From Tabrizicola piscis (GTDB lineage: Bacteria > Pseudomonadota > Alphaproteobacteria > Rhodobacterales > Rhodobacteraceae), in assembly GCF_003940805.1 (NCBI RefSeq), contig NZ_CP034328.1, forward strand, positions 186,001-250,000: DNA of 64,000 nucleotides. Direction: 5' to 3'. Numbering within the stretch: position 1 is the first letter of the stretch; each line of letters opens with the position of its first letter. The position numbers were made by a program, and so were the translations under genes. This document shows positions 1 to 7,350 of the stretch, piece after piece. The notes under the pieces were generated by a model. That model did not search any database and was not told the DNA's origin. It saw nothing but the letters and a program-made list of their open reading frames with translations.

Positions 1-1
1 G

Positions 2-691
2 CGGCGCGGGATCACCATTGGTGGCCTGTGCACCGGGTCGCATACCCTTGCCAAGGCGGGCCTGCTGGACGGCAAGAAAGCCACGATCCATTGGGAAAAT
101 CAGGACGGTTTTGCCGAGGAGTTCGAGGATGTGAAGCTGACGAAGTCGGTCTTCGTGATGGATGGCAATCGCTGGACCACGGCGGGGGGGATCTCGTCGA
201 TCGACCTGATGCTGCGGATCATTGCCCAGGACCATGGCGAGGATCTGGCGAATACCGTGGCTGACCAGCTGATCTATTCCACCATTCGCACGGATCAAGA
301 CACCCAGCGGCTGTCGATTCCAACGCGGATCGGCGTGCGGCATCCGAAGCTGTCGCAGGTCATCCAGATGATGGAGGGCAACATCGAAGACCCGATGTCC
401 CCCGCCGATCTGGCCGAGGAGGTGGGCATGTCCACCCGCCAGCTGGAGCGTCTGTTCCGCCGCTATCTCAACCGCTCGCCCAAGCGGTACTATATGGAAC
501 TGCGGCTGCAAAAGGCGCGCAACCTGCTGATGCAGACCGACATGAGCGTGATCAACGTCGCCCTTGCCTGCGGCTTTGCCAGCCCGTCGCATTTTTCCAA
601 ATGCTACCGCAGCCATTACAACACCACCCCCTACCGGGAGCGTGGGTCGCACGGAATGCCGGGGGCGGGGCCCGTGCGGCTGTCAATCTAA
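2..691 (+). CDS. GlxA-family (GATase1-like) AraC-type transcriptional regulator, 3' part
   Basis: The reading frame is open from the window edge, so the start lies outside; 229 residues are visible. The first part is the end of a DJ-1/PfpI-like ligand-sensing domain (GGLCTGSHTLAKAGLLDGK, then TTAGGISSIDL). About residues 125-215 form an AraC-type double helix-turn-helix (ADLAEEVGMSTRQLERLFRR, then VALACGFASPSHFSKCYR). Regulators of this class control catabolism of carnitine, choline, glycine betaine or arginine (GbdR, CdhR, ArgR of Pseudomonas). The sarcosine/dimethylglycine dehydrogenase-like gene and transporter downstream suit a methylated-amine role, but that link is inference. It converges on the sugar dehydrogenase gene. 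Confidence 0.9.
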   Translation, partial: RRGITIGGLCTGSHTLAKAGLLDGKKATIHWENQDGFAEEFEDVKLTKSVFVMDGNRWTTAGGISSIDLMLRIIAQDHGEDLANTVADQLIYSTIRTDQDTQRLSIPTRIGVRHPKLSQVIQMMEGNIEDPMSPADLAEEVGMSTRQLERLFRRYLNRSPKRYYMELRLQKARNLLMQTDMSVINVALACGFASPSHFSKCYRSHYNTTPYRERGSHGMPGAGPVRLSI

Positions 692-726
692 TCAGGCTGG
701 CAATCTAGTCAGGCTGTCGATCTAGG
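684..726. repeat. 17-bp tandem repeat spanning two convergent stop codons
   Basis: The unit caatctaatcaggctgg (684-700) is followed by caatctagtcaggctgt (701-717) and a half copy (718-726). The repeat supplies the TAA stop of the regulator and the TAG stop of the convergent sugar dehydrogenase gene. It looks like local slippage duplication. Confidence 0.75.
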
Positions 727-1843
727 GCGCCAACCGGTAGGCCGCCCCATTGCCGACCGACAGGAACCAGATCGACCCATCCGGCGCTTCGACCACATCG
801 CGGACACGGCCTGTTTCGGCAGTGGACAGACGTTCCTCGGCATAGCCGGTGTCGGCGGCGGTATCGGGATCAAGCCGCCCAAGGAAATCGCTGTTGAGCG
901 AGCCGAACAGGATATCCCCCCGCCAGTCCGGGATCAGCGCGCCGGAATAGACCAACAGGCCCGAAGGCGCGATGGAGGGGTCCCAGTAGTGCAACGGCTG
1001 CTCCATCCCGTCTTGCGCCGTGCCGGTGCCGATCGACCTGCCGTTGTAGTTCACCCCATAGGTGATGACCGGCCAGCCATAGTTCTTGCCCGCTTCGGGT
1101 GCGTTCAGCTCATCCCCGCCGCGCGCGCCGTGTTCGACGATCAGCAGGCGGCCGTCGAGGTCCAGTGTCGCTCCTTGCGGATTGCGGTGGCCAAGGCTGA
1201 ACAAGCCCGGCAGCGCGCCTTCAAGCTGCGTGGCCGGGCTGCCATCGCGGTTGAGGTGGATGATCTTGCCCTCGGCCACCGAAACATCCTGGGATTGCAA
1301 CCCGCCCGGCCCCGTGCCGCGATCCCCAAGGGTCAGGAAGATCGTGCCATCCGTCGCCTCGACCATGCGCGCGCCGAAATGCCGCCCGCCGGATGACCCC
1401 GGCGGCATCTCGAACAGGTCGGTGAAGCCTTCCAGCGTCGTGCCATCCGCCGATAGCGTGCCCTTGCCGATCGCCGTGCCAGACCCGCCGTCTTGCGCCT
1501 TGGCATAGGTCAGCCACACTTCGCGCGTGGTGTCGAAATCCTGCGGGATCAGCACGTCCAGCAGACCCCCCTGCCCCTCAACCTCGATCTCGGGCAAGCC
1601 CGAGACCAGCTGCGGTTCGGCCAAGGGGGCTGCGAAGTGTTTCAGGACGCCATCGCGTTCAGTGACGAGAAAGGCGCCACCCGGCAGAAAGCTGATGGCC
1701 CAGGGTTCCTCCAGCCCTTCGGCGACCGGGGTGATCTGCAGGACCCCGGCCGAGGTTTCGATGCCGTCGGCCGCCCCTGCAACAGATGCCCCCATGAACA
1801 GCGCCGCAAGCGCCGCTTCGAACCGATGTCTGACCTTTGGCAT
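722..1843 (-). CDS. PQQ-dependent sugar dehydrogenase (YliI/soluble aldose dehydrogenase family)
   Basis: A 373-residue secreted protein with a signal peptide (about residues 1-24, ending GASVAGAA). The six-bladed beta-propeller of the soluble glucose/aldose sugar dehydrogenase family is recognisable from EPWAISFLPGGAFLVTERDG near residue 45, GGRHFGARMV, LGDRGTGPGG, FSLGHRNPQGATLD and EHGARGGDELN. Members oxidise aldose sugars in the periplasm using pyrroloquinoline quinone; E. coli YliI is the bacterial example. The length matches the family. The start is preceded by GAGAGGACGCC. It stands alone, convergent to the regulator and divergent from the binding-protein gene. Confidence 0.9.
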   Translation of the reverse strand: MPKVRHRFEAALAALFMGASVAGAADGIETSAGVLQITPVAEGLEEPWAISFLPGGAFLVTERDGVLKHFAAPLAEPQLVSGLPEIEVEGQGGLLDVLIPQDFDTTREVWLTYAKAQDGGSGTAIGKGTLSADGTTLEGFTDLFEMPPGSSGGRHFGARMVEATDGTIFLTLGDRGTGPGGLQSQDVSVAEGKIIHLNRDGSPATQLEGALPGLFSLGHRNPQGATLDLDGRLLIVEHGARGGDELNAPEAGKNYGWPVITYGVNYNGRSIGTGTAQDGMEQPLHYWDPSIAPSGLLVYSGALIPDWRGDILFGSLNSDFLGRLDPDTAADTGYAEERLSTAETGRVRDVVEAPDGSIWFLSVGNGAAYRLAP

Positions 1844-2027
1844 GGCGTCCTCTCATGTGCTTTTGGTGTCAGATAGGAAGGATGCCTGCAGCCTGCCAAT
1901 CACGATCCCTCACAGCGGCGTATCTGCCTTTTGCAGGGCATCTTTTTCCATCGTCAAACCGCTTTTCTTTTCGAATTTGGGACTCTAGGGTCTTCGGCAG
2001 GATTGCGATCCAATTAGGGAGACAAAA

Positions 2028-3233
2028 ATGAAAAAACTGCTTCTCGCGACCGTGGCCTCTGCGGCTTTGGCGGGCGCTGCTACGGCTGAAGAAGTCAAGC
2101 TGGGCATCTTCATCGGCTTCACCGGGCCGATTGAATCGCTGACGGGCCACATGGCTGCGGCAGCGGACCTGGCGATGAAAGAGGCGTCGGATTCGGGCAA
2201 GTTCATGGACGGGTCGACCGTCGTGGGCGTGCGCGCGGACAGCACCTGCGCCATCGACACCGCGGCTGGCACGGCAGCGGCCGAACGCCTGATCACGGCG
2301 GAAGGCATCAAGGGCATGATCGGCGGCGACTGTTCCGGCATCACCGGCGCTGTGCTGCAGAACGTGGCGCGTCCGAACGGGATGGTCATGATCTCGCCCT
2401 CGGCCACCTCGCCGGCGCTGACCTCTGCCGAAGATGACGGCCTGTTCTTCCGCACCGCACCGTCGGATGCGCGCGAAGGCGAAGTCATGGCCGACATTCT
2501 GGTGGAAAAGGGCATCAAGTCGATCGCGCTGACCTATACCAACAACGACTATGGCAAGGGTCTGGCCGAAGCGATTGCCTCGGCTTTCCAGGCCAAGGGC
2601 GGCACGATCACGATCAACGCGGCGCATGAAGATGGCAAAGCCGACTATTCGGCCGAAGTCGCGGCGCTGGCCTCGGCGGGTGGGGACCTTCTGGTCGTCG
2701 CGGGCTATCTGGACCAGGGCGGCAAGGGCATCATCCAGGCCTCGCTCGATTCTGGCGCGTTCTCGGTCTTCGGTCTGCCGGGCGGCATGGTGGGTGACAC
2801 CCTGCCCGCAGCCATTGGCCCGGCTCTTGACGGCTCCTACGGCCAGGTCGCCCAGTCGGATTCGGCTGGCGCCGCGATCCTGACCGAAATGGGCAAGACT
2901 GCGCCGGTTCCGTTCGACGCCACCTCGCCCTACACGATGGAGTCCTATGACGCCGCCGCCCTGATCATCCTTGCGATGCAGGCCGCCGGGTCGACCGATC
3001 CGCAGGTCTACAAGGACAAGATTCTGGAAATCGCCAATGGCCCCGCTGACGGGTCGGGCACCAAGATCCTGCCGGGCGAGATTGGCAAGGCGCTGGAACT
3101 GATCGCTGCCGGCACCGCCATCGACTATGACGGCGCTTCGGGTGTGACGCTGATCGGTCCGGGCGAAAGCGCTGGCCGCTACAAGCAGTTCGAGGTCAAG
3201 AGCGGCGTCTACGAAACCGTCCAGTTCCGTTGA
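2028..3233 (+). CDS. branched-chain amino acid-type ABC transporter substrate-binding protein
   Basis: A 401-residue type I periplasmic binding protein with a signal peptide (residues 1-20, cleavage after ATA). It has the LivJ/LivK hallmarks: GIFIGFTGPIESLTG at the N-terminus, IGGDCSGITGAVL, the ligand-site motif SPSATSPALT and ALTYTNNDYGKGLAEA. A strong RBS (AGGGAG) precedes the ATG. It heads a five-gene transporter operon that also holds a methylamine-type dehydrogenase, so the ligand may be a branched-chain amino acid, an amide or a methylated amine; sequence alone does not decide. Confidence 0.93.
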   Translation: MKKLLLATVASAALAGAATAEEVKLGIFIGFTGPIESLTGHMAAAADLAMKEASDSGKFMDGSTVVGVRADSTCAIDTAAGTAAAERLITAEGIKGMIGGDCSGITGAVLQNVARPNGMVMISPSATSPALTSAEDDGLFFRTAPSDAREGEVMADILVEKGIKSIALTYTNNDYGKGLAEAIASAFQAKGGTITINAAHEDGKADYSAEVAALASAGGDLLVVAGYLDQGGKGIIQASLDSGAFSVFGLPGGMVGDTLPAAIGPALDGSYGQVAQSDSAGAAILTEMGKTAPVPFDATSPYTMESYDAAALIILAMQAAGSTDPQVYKDKILEIANGPADGSGTKILPGEIGKALELIAAGTAIDYDGASGVTLIGPGESAGRYKQFEVKSGVYETVQFR

Positions 3234-3260
3234 TCCGGTTTACCGGTTGACAGACCGCAG

Positions 3261-3284
3261 CGGCCCGGGCATCTCCCCGGGCCG
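3261..3284 (+). terminator. GC-rich intercistronic hairpin after the binding-protein gene
   Basis: CGGCCCGGG (3261-3269) pairs perfectly with CCCGGGCCG (3276-3284) across a six-base loop. No T tract follows, so it is more likely an mRNA-stabilising or attenuating hairpin than a full terminator. Such hairpins behind binding-protein genes commonly give more binding protein than permease. Confidence 0.6.
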
Positions 3285-3350
3285 TTGCACTATGGCACCT
3301 GCCCGACTGGGGACGTTCGGCGGCAGGGCTGGGGCTTTTGGGGGAAATGG

Positions 3351-4142
3351 ATGATCGTTGTCGAAGACCTTCACCGGCATTTCGGGGGCTTTCGCGCCGT
3401 TGACGGGGCATCGCTGACTATCAAGACGGGGTCGATTACCGGGCTGATCGGGCCCAACGGGGCCGGTAAGACCACACTGTTCAACGTGATCGCCGGACGC
3501 CTGCCGCCAACCAGTGGCCGGGTGCTGATGGATGGCCAGGATATCACAGGCCTGCCGCCGCATGTGCTGTTTCACAAGGGCCTGCTGCGGACGTTTCAGA
3601 TCGCGCATGAATTCGGGTCGATGACAGTCCGCGAAAACCTGATGATGGTGCCGCCCAATCAGGCGGGTGAGACGATCTGGAACAGCTGGTTCGCCCGTGG
3701 CCGCGTCGCCCGGCAAGAGGCGGAGATCCGCAAGAAAGCCGATGAAGTGCTGGAGTTTCTGACGATTGGCCATCTGGCTGACCAGAAGGCCAGCATGATC
3801 TCGGGCGGGCAGAAAAAGCTGCTGGAACTGGGCCGCACGATGATGGTCGACGCCAAGATCGTCTTTCTGGACGAAGTGGGCGCTGGTGTGAACCGCACCC
3901 TTCTCAACACCATCGGCGATGCGATCGTGCGGTTGAACAAGGAACGCGGCTATACCTTTTGCGTGATCGAGCATGACATGGATTTCATCGGCCGCCTGTG
4001 CGACCCGGTGATCGTCATGGCCGAAGGGCATGTGCTGGCCGAAGGCACGGTGGAACAGGTGAAGTCCGACGAACGGGTGATCGAGGCCTATCTGGGCACC
4101 GGCCTGAAGAACAAGGCCAAGGCGGAGGGCTTCCATGTCTGA
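3351..4142 (+). CDS. livG: branched-chain amino acid-type ABC transporter ATP-binding protein LivG
   Basis: A 263-residue ABC ATPase. Walker A is GPNGAGKTT (residues 34-42), the signature is ISGGQKK, Walker B is IVFLDEVGAGVN and the switch region ends in VIEHDMDF. Walker B reads LDEV rather than the usual LDEP. The ATG at 3351 is chosen because it follows GGGGGAAATGG and puts the protein start where LivG proteins start; the same frame is open 66 bp further upstream. The last 8 bases overlap the livF start, so the two ATPases are translationally coupled. Confidence 0.93.
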   Translation: MIVVEDLHRHFGGFRAVDGASLTIKTGSITGLIGPNGAGKTTLFNVIAGRLPPTSGRVLMDGQDITGLPPHVLFHKGLLRTFQIAHEFGSMTVRENLMMVPPNQAGETIWNSWFARGRVARQEAEIRKKADEVLEFLTIGHLADQKASMISGGQKKLLELGRTMMVDAKIVFLDEVGAGVNRTLLNTIGDAIVRLNKERGYTFCVIEHDMDFIGRLCDPVIVMAEGHVLAEGTVEQVKSDERVIEAYLGTGLKNKAKAEGFHV

Positions 4143-4845
4143 GCCCTTTCTGATTGGCGAGGCGATGACTGGCGGCTACGGCGCGGTCGATATCCTGCAT
4201 GCCTGCACCATCGCCGTGGAACCCGGCGAAATCGCGGTCATCGTCGGCCCGAATGGCGCGGGCAAGTCCACCGCGATGAAGGCGGTCTTCGGGATGCTAA
4301 AGCTGCGCGGCGGGCAGGTCCGGCTGAATGGTGAAGACATCTCTGCCCTCACCCCGCAGGCCCGCGTGGCCAAGGGCATGGCCTTCGTGCCGCAGACCCA
4401 GAACATCTTCACCTCGATGACGGTGGAGGAAAACCTTGAGATGGGCGCCTTCCTGCGCCGCGATGACATCAAGGGCACGCTGGAGCAGGTCTATGAGCTG
4501 TTCCCGGTCCTGAAAACCAAGCGCTATCAGGCGGCGGGGGAATTGTCCGGCGGCCAGCGCCAGCAAGTCGCAGTTGGGCGCGCGCTGATGACCCAGCCCC
4601 GCGTCCTGATGCTGGATGAACCGACCGCCGGCGTCAGCCCCATCGTGATGGACGAATTGTTCGACCGGATCATCGAGGTCGCGCGCACCGGGATTTCCAT
4701 CCTGATGGTCGAACAGAATGCCCGCCAAGCGCTGGAGATTGCCGACAAGGGCTATGTCCTTGTGCAGGGCGCCAACCGTTTCACCGACACCGGCAAGGCT
4801 CTGATGGCCGACCCCGAAGTCCGCCGCAGCTTTCTGGGGGGATGA
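4135..4845 (+). CDS. livF: branched-chain amino acid-type ABC transporter ATP-binding protein LivF
   Basis: A 236-residue ABC ATPase of LivF length. Walker A is GPNGAGKST, the signature is LSGGQRQQ, Walker B is VLMLDEPTAGVSP and the H-loop region reads ILMVEQNARQALE, all typical of LivF. It overlaps livG by 8 bases. The two ATPases together drive the LivH/LivM channel in the inner membrane. Confidence 0.95.
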   Translation: MSEPFLIGEAMTGGYGAVDILHACTIAVEPGEIAVIVGPNGAGKSTAMKAVFGMLKLRGGQVRLNGEDISALTPQARVAKGMAFVPQTQNIFTSMTVEENLEMGAFLRRDDIKGTLEQVYELFPVLKTKRYQAAGELSGGQRQQVAVGRALMTQPRVLMLDEPTAGVSPIVMDELFDRIIEVARTGISILMVEQNARQALEIADKGYVLVQGANRFTDTGKALMADPEVRRSFLGG

Positions 4846-4849
4846 GGCC

Positions 4850-4957
4850 ATGAACCAGTTTTATTGGGCTGCGATTGCCAAAGCTGAAACCGACGTTCCG
4901 GGCGTCTTGCCATTTGGCAACTCGATGCGCGGTGCCTGCCAGGCGGAGGCCGAGTGA
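4850..4957 (+). CDS. possible 35-residue small ORF coupled to livH
   Basis: ATG at 4850 follows GGGGGGATGAGGCC, and its TGA stop (4955-4957) overlaps the livH ATG as TGATG, a normal arrangement for translational coupling. The peptide begins MNQFYWAAIAKAETDV and ends RGACQAEAE. It has no signal peptide or membrane segment. Its third-position GC is lower than its neighbours, so it may be only a coupling leader or chance. Not recognised as a known family. Confidence 0.4.
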   Translation: MNQFYWAAIAKAETDVPGVLPFGNSMRGACQAEAE

Positions 4958-5967
4958 TGGATGCCCTGAACGCCCTTGTGGCCTTTCTGAACTTCGTCTT
5001 CATCCCCGGCCTCAGCTATGGCGCGCAGCTGGCGCTGGGCGCGCTTGGGGTGACGCTGATCTACGGCATCCTGCGCTTTTCCAACTTTGCCCATGGCGAC
5101 ACCATGGCCTTCGGGGCGATGGTCACCATCCTGATGACGTGGTGGCTGCAATCGCTTGGCGTGACCTTCGGCCCGCTGCCGACCGCGCTCCTTGCCCTGC
5201 CCTTCGGGATCGCGGCGACGGCGGCCTTCGTGCTGGCGACCGACAGGGTGGTCTATCGCTTTTACCGGCGGCAGAAGGCATCCTCCACCATCGTGGTGAT
5301 CGTGTCGCTTGGCGTGATGTTCGTGATGAACGGGGTGATCCGGTTCATCATCGGCGTGGATGAACAGAACTTCAGCGACGGCGCGCGCTTTGTGCTGAAC
5401 CCGAACGAATTCAAGACCATGACCGGTCTGGCCGAGCCTTTGGCGATCAAGACCACGCAACTGGTGACGGTCGTGACCGCGATCATCGTGGTGGGGGCGC
5501 TGTTCTGGTTCCTGCAGAAAACCCGCACGGGCAAGTCGATGCGGGCGTTTTCGGACAATGAGGATCTGGCGCTTTTGTCGGGCATCAACCCTGACAAGGT
5601 GGTGGCCGTCACCTGGATCATCGCCGCCGGGATCGCCACGATTGCGGGCACGCTTTATGGCCTCGACAAGTCGTTCAAGCCCTTCACCTATTTCCAGCTG
5701 CTGCTGCCGATCTTCGCCGCCGCCATTGTCGGCGGGCTTGGCAACCCGCTCGGCGCGATTGCGGGCGGCTTTGTCATCGCCTTTTCCGAGGTGATGGTGA
5801 CCAACGCCTGGAAGAAGATCGTGACCTATCTTGTCCCGGAAAGCATGGCGCCCGATACGCTCGTGCAGCTTCTGTCCACCGACTACAAGTTCGCGGTCAG
5901 CTTCACGATCCTGATCATCGTGCTTCTGTTCATGCCCACCGGTCTATTCAAAGGGAAGTCGCTATGA
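4957..5967 (+). CDS. livH: branched-chain amino acid-type ABC transporter permease LivH
   Basis: A 336-residue inner-membrane permease with about eight hydrophobic segments and the LivH hallmarks GVTLIYGILRFSNFAHGD near the N-terminus, a QKASSTIVVIVSLGV stretch, MRAFSDNEDLALLSGIN (the ATPase-contact loop) and AAIVGGLGNPLGAIAGG. The ATG at 4957 is spaced 7 nt from AGGCGGAGG; an in-frame GTG lies directly upstream at 4954. The stop overlaps the livM start (ATGA). Confidence 0.94.
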   Translation: MDALNALVAFLNFVFIPGLSYGAQLALGALGVTLIYGILRFSNFAHGDTMAFGAMVTILMTWWLQSLGVTFGPLPTALLALPFGIAATAAFVLATDRVVYRFYRRQKASSTIVVIVSLGVMFVMNGVIRFIIGVDEQNFSDGARFVLNPNEFKTMTGLAEPLAIKTTQLVTVVTAIIVVGALFWFLQKTRTGKSMRAFSDNEDLALLSGINPDKVVAVTWIIAAGIATIAGTLYGLDKSFKPFTYFQLLLPIFAAAIVGGLGNPLGAIAGGFVIAFSEVMVTNAWKKIVTYLVPESMAPDTLVQLLSTDYKFAVSFTILIIVLLFMPTGLFKGKSL

Positions 5968-7265
5968 ACGCGCGCAACCTGATCCTCTTTGCCTTGGTGG
6001 CGGGGCTGTATGTCGCGACCGGTGTCCTGCAAAGCTGGAACCTGTCCCTGTCGATCCTGAACGCGGCGCTGTTGACCACGATCGCGGCGCTGGGCGTCAA
6101 CATGCAGTGGGGCTATGCCGGGCTGTTCTCGGTCGGAACCATGGGGTTCACGGCACTGGGCGGGCTTGCCGTAGTGCTGATCTCGGCCCGGCCCAATGTG
6201 GACAACTGGCAGGCCGGGGGGCCGGGGATCCTGCTGGCGCTGGTCCTTGGGGCGTTGGCTGGAATTGCCGCAGTCTTTGCCTGGCGCAGACTGGCCCCCG
6301 GGCGCACCCGCGCGCTAATCGTGGCGGCGATCCTGATTGGCGGCTTCTTCCTGTTCCGGGCGGTCTTTGACCCGAACGTCACCGCTGCCGAGGCGGTGAA
6401 CCCCCAGTTCGCCGGCAACCTTGGCGGGCTTGGCCTGCCGTCGCTGGTGGCTTGGCCGGTGGGTGGCCTGCTGGCCGCAGCAGCCGCCTGGGCCATTGGC
6501 AAGACCGCGCTTGGCCTGCGGTCAGACTATCTTGCCATCGCCACGCTGGGCATTGCCGAGATCACCGTGTCGGTCATCAAGAACGAAGACTGGCTGGCGC
6601 GCGGCGTGAAGAACCTGATCGACCTCCCCCGCCCTTGGCCGGTGCCTTACGAGGTGCAGTTGCAGCAGCAGGCGGGTTTTCTGGACTTTGTCAGCCGCTG
6701 GGGCCTTGACCCGGTGACAGCCTCGACCATCGGGGTGAAGTTGCTTTACGCAGGCATGTTCGGCATCGTCCTTGGCATCATCATCTGGGCCTTCGAACGC
6801 GCGCTGAACAGCCCCTGGGGCCGGATGATGCGCGCCATCCGCGACAATGAGGTGTCGGCCGCAGCCATGGGCAAGGACGTCACCGGGCGCCATCTGCAGG
6901 TCTTCATCCTTGGCTCCGCCGTGATCGGCTTTGCCGGGGCGATGATGACCTCGATGGATGGGCAGCTGACGCCGGGCACCTATAACCCGCTGCGCTTCAC
7001 TTTTCTTGTCTGGGTCATGGTGATCGTCGGCGGGTCGGGCAACAACTGGGGCACGGTCCTTGGCGGCCTGCTGATCGGCTGGCTGTGGCTGGTGGTGGAA
7101 AACATTGGCCCGAACATCATGGGCTACATCACCGCCGGCATGCCGGAGGGCGCGTTCCGCAACCATCTTGTCGGCAGCGCCGAACATATGCGGCTTCTGT
7201 CGATGGGGGTGATCCTGCTGGTCGTGATGCGCTTCAGCCCGCGGGGCCTGATCCCGGAGAAGTGA
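5964..7265 (+). CDS. livM: branched-chain amino acid-type ABC transporter permease LivM
   Basis: A 433-residue inner-membrane permease. The LivM hallmarks are GYAGLFSVGTMGF near residue 55, LRSDYLAIATLGIAEI, the coupling loop MMRAIRDNEVSAAAMGKDV and VMVIVGGSGNNWGTVLGG. It starts inside the livH stop codon. It completes the binding protein-LivG-LivF-LivH-LivM set and is followed after 85 bp by the FAD/GcvT enzyme gene in the same direction. Confidence 0.94.
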   Translation: MNARNLILFALVAGLYVATGVLQSWNLSLSILNAALLTTIAALGVNMQWGYAGLFSVGTMGFTALGGLAVVLISARPNVDNWQAGGPGILLALVLGALAGIAAVFAWRRLAPGRTRALIVAAILIGGFFLFRAVFDPNVTAAEAVNPQFAGNLGGLGLPSLVAWPVGGLLAAAAAWAIGKTALGLRSDYLAIATLGIAEITVSVIKNEDWLARGVKNLIDLPRPWPVPYEVQLQQQAGFLDFVSRWGLDPVTASTIGVKLLYAGMFGIVLGIIIWAFERALNSPWGRMMRAIRDNEVSAAAMGKDVTGRHLQVFILGSAVIGFAGAMMTSMDGQLTPGTYNPLRFTFLVWVMVIVGGSGNNWGTVLGGLLIGWLWLVVENIGPNIMGYITAGMPEGAFRNHLVGSAEHMRLLSMGVILLVVMRFSPRGLIPEK

Positions 7266-7350
7266 TCCCTGCGACATTCTTTGTCGCAAAACCGCATGAC
7301 CCCTGCCCTTGCCCCGGCCAATCTCTGCCCGGAAAGAAAAGGAGTCGTCC

